Of a stretch of 64,000 bases of DNA, positions 25,744 to 33,869 are shown in pieces; positions within the stretch are counted from its first letter, which is position 1, and each line of letters opens with the position of its first letter. Origin of the DNA: Aquimarina algicola. GTDB lineage: Bacteria > Bacteroidota > Bacteroidia > Flavobacteriales > Flavobacteriaceae. The stretch spans positions 192,990-256,989 of the forward strand of contig NZ_VFWZ01000009.1 in the NCBI RefSeq assembly GCF_006443095.1, written 5' to 3'. Under the pieces are notes generated by a model. It made no database searches, was not told the DNA's origin, and was given only the letters and a program-made list of their open reading frames with translations. Position numbers and translations under genes: made by a program.

Positions 25744-28083
25744 CTACTTATTGATAATTCCTAAATCTAGTCCGTCATCTCCTTTTGAACGTAAAGGAGA
25801 ATTGTCTTTTAGTAAGAAAGAAGTTTCATTCTCAAAATCAGGAGTCAAAAATGACAAACTATTGATTTCGTAAGGTTGCTCTCCTGTTACAGTCACCTTT
25901 TCAGAATTAAAAAAGTTATTGTGATGTACTTTGGCAATAGGTCCTCCTACAACAAGGTGCATTTGTATTCCTTTACTATTATTAAAAATACTATTCTTAA
26001 TCTGGGCGTTCTGAACACCAATTAAGGAGATTGATTTTTTGTTTTTATTTCTTTTGCTATTTCCAACATTATTGAGGACATTGTGGTCAAAGGTTAAAAA
26101 AGGTCCAAATGTGCTTTCATCTTTTCCATCTCGAATTAAATTTAGAACAGCGCCTCCTACATTTGTGAAAATATTATTTTTCATGATTACGAATTCAGCA
26201 TTAAAGATTCCATTTTCACCAATTTCTTTATCGAGAGAAAGGATGTTTCCGGTGATATTAGAGAAATTGGAATTGGTTATACTGATAGTATCTGCGACTG
26301 TATTTTTGAAAACTTTAATCGCATCATAAGAATGATTGATATCTAAATTTCTAAATTCACAAGAGTCGATAAATAATTTGTAATTTTTATTCATCGAATA
26401 CTTACTTGTTCTTATGACTGCATTTCCCGAATAATCCGGAGCTTCTTTTCCTTCAAAAATCAATTTGGTTAGTGATAAGCTTCCACCATTTTGTATATCA
26501 AACAATGATTTTTTTTCAAAAGTTACGATTGTTTTCTTTTGAGAAGAAGTTACCGAGATAGGATGTTGAATATTAATAGTTTTTGTAACCAGATACCCCT
26601 CAGAAGCAGTAAGCTTAATAATATCTCCCGGGGTGGCATTTTTTATAGCATCAAATAGAGTATTAATGCCCGGAGCGACCTGAATTGTTTTTCCTGAATT
26701 TAGTTTGGTAATTTTATCCTTTTTAGGATACCAGGACACTCCTGTACTTTCTTTAGATAAAATTTCTCCTTCTATGTTAGCACCGGCATTTAGGTTATTC
26801 TCTGGAAGTAATACTGCTGTTTTTGAGTTTTTGATGAATTCAAGCTTTTTTGGAATAAAACCATTTTTGTTGATCAATTTTACATTGGGGCTTATAATAT
26901 TGTTAGAAAATTGAATTCCACTGATATCATCATATACAGTAAATATGTCTTCTTTTGCTTCATTATAAAAGATATTATCTTTCATTATAGAATTAATAGG
27001 AGGAGCGCTACGTTCTTTGTCACTACCGGCACATAGTTGTATGTAGTCGCAATCAATAAAGGTATTATTCTTTATGACAGCATCTTCAACTTGAAAATAT
27101 CGGTTCAAAGGAGAATTTGGAACTCCGTTCATAACGACTAAAGCACCTCCGAAACGATAACCTGTAAGTCCAATAGCATAATTATTCTCTACTGTTTGTT
27201 TTCCATTAATAACTCTTATTCCTCCTGTACTTGGAATTTTATTACCAATAAAAATGTTGTTTTTTACTAAGGTTTCATTACCATGACGCATAGTTAATGT
27301 ACCTCGACATTCATAAAAAACATTATTACGGAATGTGTTTTGACAAGATTTATTTGAGATGATTTCTAGCTCACCACTACAACGATCAAAATAATTATAT
27401 TCTACAATAGTGTTTGAATTACTGAGAGAATGATGGCTAGTTCCTATTCTTAACGTTTCCCCACCGTTTGATCCTAGAGTTTGCCTCGGGCCAAAATAGT
27501 TATGATCAATCTGATGATGATTTTGTAAAAACTCTTTAGAATTAAGGCGGACAGCCATAGTTACTCCCAGATTTCCTTTACCCTCAAAATGATTATGGTC
27601 AATACGGTTATTTTTACCATAAATCCCAATCCAATAATCTTGTTCTCTCCGCTCAGGGTTACTAAAGTTATCTATAACACATTCTGTAAGTCTGCTATAA
27701 GAAGCAAAATTATTTTTATCTTTTTTAAAAGAGATCACTTCTGAAGTAGGAGTGAAGCCATTTTTGAAAACGAGACCACTTACAATGAGATGTTTTCCTG
27801 CCATTCTCAAGTTTGAAGCTCCTTCCAAAATCGTACCCCCTTTTTCTTCTACAGTAAGTGTAATAGGTTTATCTTTTGTTCCATTTGCTTCAAAAAGCAA
27901 TTCTGTATCTTTCCATATACCTTTTGCTAAAATTATTGAATCTCCCGGTTTGACTGTTTCTAAAGCTTTGTCAAAATCGTCAATAGAAGTTACAAGGTTA
28001 TCACTAGTTTCTTTTTTTGAAGTATTTGTGCAGGAAACTAATAGTATAGTTAAAAATAGATAGTAAAGTAAATAATTTCTCAT
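25744..28083 (-). CDS. Alginate lyase, polysaccharide lyase family 6 (two beta-helix domains)
   Basis: Lipoprotein of 779 residues with lipobox LLVSCTNTS (Cys18). The N-terminal right-handed beta-helix (about 30-420) is PL6/chondroitinase B-like, with GSNGGETLRIG, SGELEIISNKS (Lys245, expected Bronsted base) and GTLTMRHGNE (Arg266, expected acid). A second parallel beta-helix (about 460-770) is recognisable from repeated N-x-I-F/T-N turns, as in the large two-domain PL6 enzymes. First gene of the PL6-PL17-kdgF operon; its promoter overlaps a double FadR-type operator. MG/M-block or exolytic preference cannot be read by eye. Confidence 0.93.
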   Translation of the reverse strand: MRNYLLYYLFLTILLVSCTNTSKKETSDNLVTSIDDFDKALETVKPGDSIILAKGIWKDTELLFEANGTKDKPITLTVEEKGGTILEGASNLRMAGKHLIVSGLVFKNGFTPTSEVISFKKDKNNFASYSRLTECVIDNFSNPERREQDYWIGIYGKNNRIDHNHFEGKGNLGVTMAVRLNSKEFLQNHHQIDHNYFGPRQTLGSNGGETLRIGTSHHSLSNSNTIVEYNYFDRCSGELEIISNKSCQNTFRNNVFYECRGTLTMRHGNETLVKNNIFIGNKIPSTGGIRVINGKQTVENNYAIGLTGYRFGGALVVMNGVPNSPLNRYFQVEDAVIKNNTFIDCDYIQLCAGSDKERSAPPINSIMKDNIFYNEAKEDIFTVYDDISGIQFSNNIISPNVKLINKNGFIPKKLEFIKNSKTAVLLPENNLNAGANIEGEILSKESTGVSWYPKKDKITKLNSGKTIQVAPGINTLFDAIKNATPGDIIKLTASEGYLVTKTINIQHPISVTSSQKKTIVTFEKKSLFDIQNGGSLSLTKLIFEGKEAPDYSGNAVIRTSKYSMNKNYKLFIDSCEFRNLDINHSYDAIKVFKNTVADTISITNSNFSNITGNILSLDKEIGENGIFNAEFVIMKNNIFTNVGGAVLNLIRDGKDESTFGPFLTFDHNVLNNVGNSKRNKNKKSISLIGVQNAQIKNSIFNNSKGIQMHLVVGGPIAKVHHNNFFNSEKVTVTGEQPYEINSLSFLTPDFENETSFLLKDNSPLRSKGDDGLDLGIINK

Positions 28084-28091
28084 ATGTTAAT

Positions 28092-28116
28092 CTGGTTGAC
28101 CAAATTGGTTAACCAA
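28092..28116. promoter_or_regulatory. Double FadR-type operator before the PL6 gene
   Basis: CTGGTTGACCAA (28092-28103) and the perfect palindrome TTGGTTAACCAA (28105-28116) repeat with a 13-bp step. The second overlaps the -7 box of the PL6-PL17-kdgF promoter. Confidence 0.75.
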
Positions 28117-28143
28117 AAATAATCATATTAAATTAGAATCAAA
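28114..28143 (-). promoter_or_regulatory. Promoter of the PL6-PL17-kdgF operon
   Basis: On the minus strand TTTG (28143-28140) is followed after 18 bp by TATTTTTG (28121-28114), a complete Bacteroidota-type -33/-7 pair. The -7 box shares its TTTGG with the operator palindrome. Confidence 0.65.
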
Positions 28144-28251
28144 GTAATTGTTTGTATTTTTTGATTAATAATTTAAAAAAGCACTTAATTCTTAAAGAAA
28201 CTTGTAATATTTAAGTCTCATTATTAAATTATCAATAATATATATCAAAAT

Positions 28252-28950
28252 TTATTCATTACAATACTTATAAAGGTCTTTGAAGTGATCTTGTAGATGT
28301 AGTACTGCTTTTTCAGGAGTTTTTTCTCTTATGGCATCTACAATTGCTTTATGTTCTTTGATCAATAGGTAGTTTTCTTCCTTATCGCATACCTTATTTT
28401 TGATAAAATGACTTATAATTTCGGGTGTAATCACTAACATTAAAGAATTAATAACGCTATTATTACTGGCTTCTGCAATTTTTAAGTGAAACATCAGATC
28501 TTCTTCTATGGCATTTTCACCTTTAATCGCTTTTTGGCTATAGGCTTCGTGTGCTTTTTCAATTTCTTTAACCTGTTCTTCTGTTCTTCTTGTTGCAGCT
28601 AGTCGTACAGCATTTGTTTCAAGTATGATCCTTGTTTCTACCAAAGATTTTAAATCAGGTTCTTGAAGTTGTAGAATATCTGACATCATATTATTAAGGG
28701 CAGTTACACCGATATTAGAAATGCGAGTTCCACTTTGAGGATATTTTTTTACCAAACCATAAAATTCTAATTTTTGGATGGCCTGTCTAAGCTGGTTACG
28801 GCTTACTCCAAATTTTTGAGCAAGTTCTCTTTCTGCAGGAAGTCTATCACCAGGCTCCAAATGTTTGGAAACAATTAATTCTCTTATTTTAGAAATAATC
28901 GTTTCTTCAACATTTTTTTTGACATCAACTTGTTTTTTGACTTCCTCCAT
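28252..28950 (-). CDS. FadR-family GntR regulator of the alginate locus (copy 2)
   Basis: Regulator of 232 residues with winged helix-turn-helix (LEPGDRLPAERELAQKFGVSR, helix NQLRQAIQKLEFYG) and FCD domain (LVETRIILETNAVRLAA, EEDLMFHLKIAEASNNSV). It is a clear paralogue of the regulator at 15047-15751; helix and FCD segments align throughout, but the DNA-contacting turn differs (SRNQLRQ versus SRGSIRE). It lies between the PL7-CBM32 gene and the PL6 operon, both preceded by TTGGTnnACCAA operators. Its own upstream region shows only a half-site (CTGGTTTTG near 28957). Confidence 0.92.
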   Translation of the reverse strand: MEEVKKQVDVKKNVEETIISKIRELIVSKHLEPGDRLPAERELAQKFGVSRNQLRQAIQKLEFYGLVKKYPQSGTRISNIGVTALNNMMSDILQLQEPDLKSLVETRIILETNAVRLAATRRTEEQVKEIEKAHEAYSQKAIKGENAIEEDLMFHLKIAEASNNSVINSLMLVITPEIISHFIKNKVCDKEENYLLIKEHKAIVDAIREKTPEKAVLHLQDHFKDLYKYCNE

Positions 28951-29119
28951 AATAATCTGGTTTTGTAATATTTTTTTAAAATTAAAATAATTTAATAAAA
29001 TTTAAATGTAGAAATATAATACTATTTAAATAACTTTTTAAACTACTATTAACTTCATAATACTGATAAAACCAAATAAGATATCGACTTATTTCTTTTT
29101 TATTTTGAAAGGTTATTTT

Positions 29120-29160
29120 ATAAAATAAGGTTATTCATCAATATAGAATAACCTTATTAT
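29120..29160 (-). terminator. Terminator after the PL7-CBM32 gene
   Basis: AATAAGGTTATTC (29124-29136) and GAATAACCTTATT (29146-29158) form a perfect 13-bp stem with a 9-nt loop. On the minus strand it is followed by a U/A-rich TTTTA run. It lies 22 nt after the stop. Confidence 0.7.
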
Positions 29161-29181
29161 GATAGATGTTTCTATTCGTTT

Positions 29182-30450
29182 TTAGTGAAATACGTCAAGT
29201 TTCTTGATTGCTACCCTACCGTAATCTGAACTTTTATAACTTTTTCCTTTCATAGATTGGAGATAATTTCCTGCTTTAAAGTAATTTTCTTTGGCAGAAG
29301 CTTTTTTAGAAGTAAATATTGTTCTTACTCGATTACCACTATTATTAAGCTCATAAAGTTTAACGACACTATTTTGATAGGTAAGTTCTAAATATAATTC
29401 TTCTCCTAAGTTAAAGTTACCAACAGTTTTTCCTCCGCCTTCTAATACTTCGGTGACATATCCGTTGATTCTCATTTTTACAGAACCACTGGTTTGGTTT
29501 GCTGACCCTTGGCATTGTACTCGTATTACATCATCAAACTTATCAGTTCTGTCATGTATTTGCCCAAAACATACTTTTCCCGAGCTTGGCAAACGATCAA
29601 CTCGTACTCTCCATTTCATTCTGTGTTCCTTACTTGTGGTACCATCCCAATAGATATTATTATTACCGTTGGCTGTCAACTCTCTAAGTTCCATTCTTGG
29701 ATTACCAGACCCAGAAGATGTATCGCTACCTGACCATACCTGAAAGATTGTCCATCCATTTTGAAGAAAGAACCAATCTGAATTTGTATAAGAAGATAAA
29801 TTAGGAATTTGGTCTACATAAGTATTGTTTGATTTACTACCTCTTAAACCATTTAATTTCCAATTTTGAAGTCCTAAAAGTTGATATGGAGTATTAGCAG
29901 AAGAGTCAGGAGGGTTAGTAGAACCGTTGTCTCCTGCAATTTGTACTTCTGAAATACTATTCCAGTTATTACTAGAATTTCCAAAAGTAGAAATACGAAC
30001 ATATCGTACTGTAGTTTCATTAAAATTGTAAGTTTCAAGTTGATTTGTTGAACCACTGCTACCAGATGACTTAGCATCAAATATTGTAGTTAAATTAGAA
30101 GTCGAATTGCCAGCTCTAATCTTAAAGTAAGATTTTCTTTGGTTTCCTTTATACCAAGCAATTTTGAGCTGAGATATTTTTTTTGGAGACCCTAAATCAT
30201 AGGTGATATATTTTCCTGATGCTCCTAGGGATGACCAACGAGTACTAAGATTTCCATCTATAGTATTAGCGGGTACATTACCGTCATCACCATTTGCTGA
30301 TACTGAAACAATAGCAACTTTAGCATTAGAAGAAGTAACGCTATCCTGTGTTAAGAGTGCTTGATCTTCTACAGAGTCTGTAGTACAACTTGATAATAAT
30401 GCGATTGACATTAGTATACAAAGTCGGTTAAAAAAATTGAAGGTTTTCAT
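29182..30450 (-). CDS. Alginate lyase PL7 with N-terminal CBM32-like domain
   Basis: Lipoprotein of 422 residues (lipobox LLSSC, Cys22). An F5/8-type C (CBM32-like) discoidin domain (about 43-172) carries DGNLSTRWSS and ITYDLGSPKKISQLKIAWY; the PL7 domain follows (about 190-422). PL7 motifs are complete: RMELREL (Arg252-Arg256), GQIH (Gln297-His299) and YFKAGNY (390-396). The QIH form again suggests a G-block preference. It is probably the surface-exposed endolytic or initial-attack enzyme. Monocistronic, with an upstream double operator and a downstream terminator. Confidence 0.95.
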   Translation of the reverse strand: MKTFNFFNRLCILMSIALLSSCTTDSVEDQALLTQDSVTSSNAKVAIVSVSANGDDGNVPANTIDGNLSTRWSSLGASGKYITYDLGSPKKISQLKIAWYKGNQRKSYFKIRAGNSTSNLTTIFDAKSSGSSGSTNQLETYNFNETTVRYVRISTFGNSSNNWNSISEVQIAGDNGSTNPPDSSANTPYQLLGLQNWKLNGLRGSKSNNTYVDQIPNLSSYTNSDWFFLQNGWTIFQVWSGSDTSSGSGNPRMELRELTANGNNNIYWDGTTSKEHRMKWRVRVDRLPSSGKVCFGQIHDRTDKFDDVIRVQCQGSANQTSGSVKMRINGYVTEVLEGGGKTVGNFNLGEELYLELTYQNSVVKLYELNNSGNRVRTIFTSKKASAKENYFKAGNYLQSMKGKSYKSSDYGRVAIKKLDVFH

Positions 30451-30479
30451 TTTAATTAATTGTTTGTGTTAGACATTAA

Positions 30480-30504
30480 TTGGGTGACCAATTTGGTTAA
30501 CCAA
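30480..30504. promoter_or_regulatory. Double FadR-type operator before the PL7-CBM32 gene
   Basis: TTGGGTGACCAA (30480-30491) and TTGGTTAACCAA (30493-30504) repeat with a 13-bp step. The minus strand next to the second reads TAAATTGG, a near match to the -7 box fused to the palindrome. Confidence 0.7.
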
Positions 30505-30698
30505 TTTAAAACAAAAACAAATAAAAACCAATTTTATTATGATAATGTTTATAAATACTGCTAATAAATGGCATTTTTTTTAAAATGTTTTTAAAATAAA
30601 AGGGTTGTCTTTGCAAGAATTGTAATATTTTGAAAAAAGGTGGCATTTATTATCACATGATCAAGTTTTTATGTAATATTGCATTATCTAGTTAACGA

Positions 30699-30830
30699 AA
30701 GGGGCTTCGGCCGACGATTTAGAGTTACTATTATGGAAACAGCAAATTTTATTTATTCAAACGATCAAGTTCAATTCTTGTACAATTTCAGTGATTCTTT
30801 AACTTCTGTACGCTGTTTTCGTCGCCCCTT
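30699..30830 (+). other. Structured GC-rich element before the arginine operon
   Basis: AAGGGGC (30699-30705) is complementary to GCCCCTT (30824-30830), and CGACG (30712-30716) to CGTCG (30820-30824). Between the two 5' arms lies a GGC-TTCG-GCC tetraloop hairpin (30703-30712). The 3' arms fall in the last Arg codons of the leader frame, so translation could switch the helix. The base composition stands out from the surrounding AT-rich spacer. Confidence 0.4.
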
Positions 30831-30840
30831 GGGGGTCTAA
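30733..30840 (+). CDS. Candidate arginine-operon leader peptide
   Basis: A 35-codon frame from ATG 30733 to TAA 30838 begins METANFIYSNDQ and ends SVRCFRRPLGV. Three Arg codons (CGC, CGT, CGC at codons 27, 30, 31) lie close to the stop; CGN codons are unusual here, where AGA dominates. It is the only reading frame in a 620-bp spacer before the arginine genes. A translated, possibly stalling, leader peptide is plausible. No clear intrinsic terminator follows, so the mechanism would differ from the ilv attenuator. The remaining spacer holds one 7-bp hairpin (30913-30930). Confidence 0.4.
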   Translation: METANFIYSNDQVQFLYNFSDSLTSVRCFRRPLGV

Positions 30841-31007
30841 TTTTCTTTTGAAGTAGGTGCGCCCTATTTCTCCTTAGAGACAATTCCATTTTACATATTC
30901 GGTTTTAATAGTTAGAATAGTTTTATTCTAGATACAATATAACCTCGAATTCTTTTTTTGGAATGTAATCCTGAAATTTTTTAAATCAACTTATTGATAA
31001 ACAATGA

Positions 31008-31038
31008 TTTGTTTATAAAATAAGCACTATTCATATTT
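31008..31038 (+). promoter_or_regulatory. Weak promoter-like sequence before the arginine operon
   Basis: TTTG near 31010 is followed after about 22 bp by TATTTG (ending at 31039), a shortened form of TAnnTTTG, about 35 bp before the first gene. If used, it would bypass the leader frame upstream. Confidence 0.25.
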
Positions 31039-31073
31039 GAAGTCTATCTGACCTAAAAATAATTGAAGATAAG

Positions 31074-31715
31074 ATGAAAAAGGTAGATATTATCATCGCC
31101 AATAAGAATCATTTTAAATATGCACGTGAAATCTGTGACGTGATATCAAATTCTGCAAAAGTACGTGGTACTGGTATTGCCAAAAGAACACCCGTGTATA
31201 TTCAAAATAAAATGGAGAACCAAAATGCAATCATAGCTTTGTCTGATGGGAAATTTGCAGGGTTTTGTTATATAGAAGTTTGGGGACATGAAAAGTATGT
31301 TGCCCACTCTGGATTAGTGGTTCATCCTGATTATAGGAATCAAGGTTTAGCAAAAAAAATCAAAGAATTTACATTTAACTATTCACTAAAAAAATATCCG
31401 ACTTCAAAAGTATTTGGAATCACTACAGGACTTGCTGTCATGAAAATTAATTCTGAATTGGGATACAAACCAGTCACTTTTTCAGAATTAACTAATGACC
31501 CTAAGTTTTGGGCAGGATGCAAGACATGTACAAATTATGAAATCCTGACCGCTAAAGATCACAAGATGTGTTTATGCACAGGAATGCTTTACGATCCTTC
31601 AAAAAAAGTAAAGAAAAAAGAAAAATGGTTTAACAAACGAATTCTAAAAAGATTAAAGAATATCAAACAAACAATGCTTACAAATAATAAGCAGTTATTA
31701 GTATGGAAAAAGTAG
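31074..31715 (+). CDS. GNAT acyltransferase, probable first enzyme of arginine synthesis
   Basis: A 213-residue GNAT protein with the acyl-CoA-binding segment VVHPDYRNQGLAKKIKEF. The C-terminal part is Cys-rich (WAGCKTCTNYEIL and HKMCLCTGMLYDP), which could bind a metal. It is the first gene of an operon encoding all later arginine steps and overlaps argG by 13 nt. It is therefore the best candidate for the glutamate N-acyltransferase that starts the pathway, probably using succinyl-CoA given the ArgF' type downstream. This is inferred from context; classical argA or argJ are absent here. Confidence 0.8.
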   Translation: MKKVDIIIANKNHFKYAREICDVISNSAKVRGTGIAKRTPVYIQNKMENQNAIIALSDGKFAGFCYIEVWGHEKYVAHSGLVVHPDYRNQGLAKKIKEFTFNYSLKKYPTSKVFGITTGLAVMKINSELGYKPVTFSELTNDPKFWAGCKTCTNYEILTAKDHKMCLCTGMLYDPSKKVKKKEKWFNKRILKRLKNIKQTMLTNNKQLLVWKK

Positions 31716-32893
31716 TATTAGCATATAGTGGAGGCCTAGATACATCGTATTGTGTAAAATATCTTATGCACGAGAAAAATCTTGAAGTGCACACAATTTT
31801 AGTAAATACGGGTGGGTTCTCAGAACAAGAGTTACAGGAAACAGAAAAAAGAGCTTATGAGTTAGGAAGTTCGGATCATGTAAATAAAACGATATTAGAT
31901 AGTTTTTATCAAAAAGCAATCAAATATTTAGTTTTTGGTAATGTTCTAAAGAATAATACCTATCCACTTTCAGTTAGCGCAGAACGAATTTTTCAAGCAA
32001 TTGAAGTGATTCATCACGCTAAGAAAATAGGAGCTAAGTATATTGCTCATGGTAGTACAGGAGCCGGGAATGATCAAATACGGTTTGATGTGATTTTTCA
32101 AACACTTGCTCCAGAGATTGAAATTATAACACCTATTAGAGATCTAAAACTTTCTAGACAAGAAGAAGTAGCTTATTTAGAAAAACATGGTGTTCACTAT
32201 AGTTGGGAAAAAGCCCAATATTCTATCAATAAAGGAATATGGGGGACTAGTGTTGGTGGTAAAGAGACTTTAACATCATCAAACGCATTACCAAACGAAG
32301 CTTATCCAAGTCAGCTTCAAAAAGAAAAAGAAGAGACTATTGTTCTTAATTTTGAAAAAGGAGAATTGATAGGAATAGATGGAATAAAAGATACACCTGT
32401 AAAAAATATCCAAAAATTAGAAGAATTAGCAAGTGCCTTTGCGATAGGAAGAGATATTCATGTTGGTGATACGATTATTGGTATAAAAGGGAGAGTAGGG
32501 TTTGAGGCTGCTGCACCTATTGTAATTATCAAGGCGCATCATTTATTAGAAAAACATGTGTTGACCAAATGGCAACAATACTGGAAAGAGCAATTAGCAA
32601 ATTGGTATGGGATGTTATTACATGAAGGTAATTATCTAGACCCGGTAATGCGAAATATTGAAGCATTTTTGGAAGACTCTCAACAATCAGTGACGGGAAA
32701 TGTTACGGTGCAATTGAAACCTTATCATTTTACATTAGAAGGAATAGAATCAGATTTTGATATGATGAAATCAGATTTTGGACAATATGGAGAAATGAAT
32801 AATTCCTGGACTTCAGAAGATGCCAAAGGATTTATCAAAATCTATGGTAATGCCAATAAAATTTATCATAACGTAAATTCAGGTCAATTATGA
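31703..32893 (+). CDS. argG: Argininosuccinate synthase
   Basis: Joins citrulline and aspartate with ATP. The 396-residue protein begins MEKVVLAYSGGLDTSYCVKYL, carrying the ATP pyrophosphatase SGGLDTS loop, and has AHGSTGAGNDQIRFD for citrulline/aspartate binding. It overlaps the GNAT gene at its start and the argC start by 4 nt (ATGA), indicating coupled translation. Confidence 0.97.
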   Translation: MEKVVLAYSGGLDTSYCVKYLMHEKNLEVHTILVNTGGFSEQELQETEKRAYELGSSDHVNKTILDSFYQKAIKYLVFGNVLKNNTYPLSVSAERIFQAIEVIHHAKKIGAKYIAHGSTGAGNDQIRFDVIFQTLAPEIEIITPIRDLKLSRQEEVAYLEKHGVHYSWEKAQYSINKGIWGTSVGGKETLTSSNALPNEAYPSQLQKEKEETIVLNFEKGELIGIDGIKDTPVKNIQKLEELASAFAIGRDIHVGDTIIGIKGRVGFEAAAPIVIIKAHHLLEKHVLTKWQQYWKEQLANWYGMLLHEGNYLDPVMRNIEAFLEDSQQSVTGNVTVQLKPYHFTLEGIESDFDMMKSDFGQYGEMNNSWTSEDAKGFIKIYGNANKIYHNVNSGQL

Positions 32894-33867
32894 TTACTGT
32901 TGGAATAATAGGAGGATCAGGATACACAGCCGGAGAATTACTAAGGTTACTTATCCATCATCCAAAAGTAACATTAGATTTTGTGTATAGTACGACCAAT
33001 GCAGGTATATCTATAGGTAAACAACACCCTGATTTGTTAGGAGAAATTAATCTTGTATTTACAGACACTATCAATCCAAATGTAGATGTTTTGTTTTTGT
33101 GTTTAGGACATGGGAGATCACAATCTTTCTTAGAAACGCATCATTTTTCAGAAAAAACTAAGGTAATTGATTTGGGCAACGATTTTAGATTACAAAAAGA
33201 TCATAAGTATCTGGGTAGGGAATTTATGTATGGATTACCCGAACTACAAAAAGAAAAAATTAAGTCCGCACATAATGTTGCGAATCCTGGATGTTTTGCA
33301 ACAGCAATTCAACTGGCATTACTGCCACTAGCTTCCAGAGATAAAATTATTGATACAGTACATGTAAATGCAACAACAGGTAGTACAGGGGCAGGAGTAG
33401 TACCCGGTAGTACAACACATTTTAGTTGGAGAGATAATAATTTTTCGAGCTATAAAGTGTTTACGCATCAACATTTACAGGAAATAGAACAAAGTATAAA
33501 ACAATTACAACAAGGTTTCGAAACCTCTATCTTTTTTATTCCGAATAGAGGAAACTTTAGCAAAGGAATCTATGCTACTTTATATACCAAATATGAAGGT
33601 AACGAAGAAGAAGCAAAGGCGTTATATACATCTTTTTATAAAGATGCAGTATTTACAATAGTTTCTGATCAAGAAATTAGTTTGAAACAAGTCATAAATA
33701 CGAATAAATGTATTCTTCATATTAAGAAAAAAGACGGAATGATATTAATCACCTCAATAATCGATAACCTAATAAAAGGAGCATCAGGGCAAGCTATTCA
33801 AAATATGAATCTTATGCTTGGACTAGAAGAAAATACAGGACTAAAATTAAAGGCGAGCGCATTTTAG
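32890..33867 (+). CDS. argC: N-acyl-gamma-glutamyl-phosphate reductase
   Basis: Reduces N-acylglutamyl phosphate to the semialdehyde with NADPH. The 325-residue protein has the Rossmann start VGIIGGSGYTAGELLRLL and the catalytic Cys in NPGCFATAIQLALLPL. The ATG overlaps the argG stop. The acyl group is probably succinyl in this phylum (inference from argF'). Confidence 0.96.
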   Translation: MITVGIIGGSGYTAGELLRLLIHHPKVTLDFVYSTTNAGISIGKQHPDLLGEINLVFTDTINPNVDVLFLCLGHGRSQSFLETHHFSEKTKVIDLGNDFRLQKDHKYLGREFMYGLPELQKEKIKSAHNVANPGCFATAIQLALLPLASRDKIIDTVHVNATTGSTGAGVVPGSTTHFSWRDNNFSSYKVFTHQHLQEIEQSIKQLQQGFETSIFFIPNRGNFSKGIYATLYTKYEGNEEEAKALYTSFYKDAVFTIVSDQEISLKQVINTNKCILHIKKKDGMILITSIIDNLIKGASGQAIQNMNLMLGLEENTGLKLKASAF

Positions 33868-33869
33868 AT

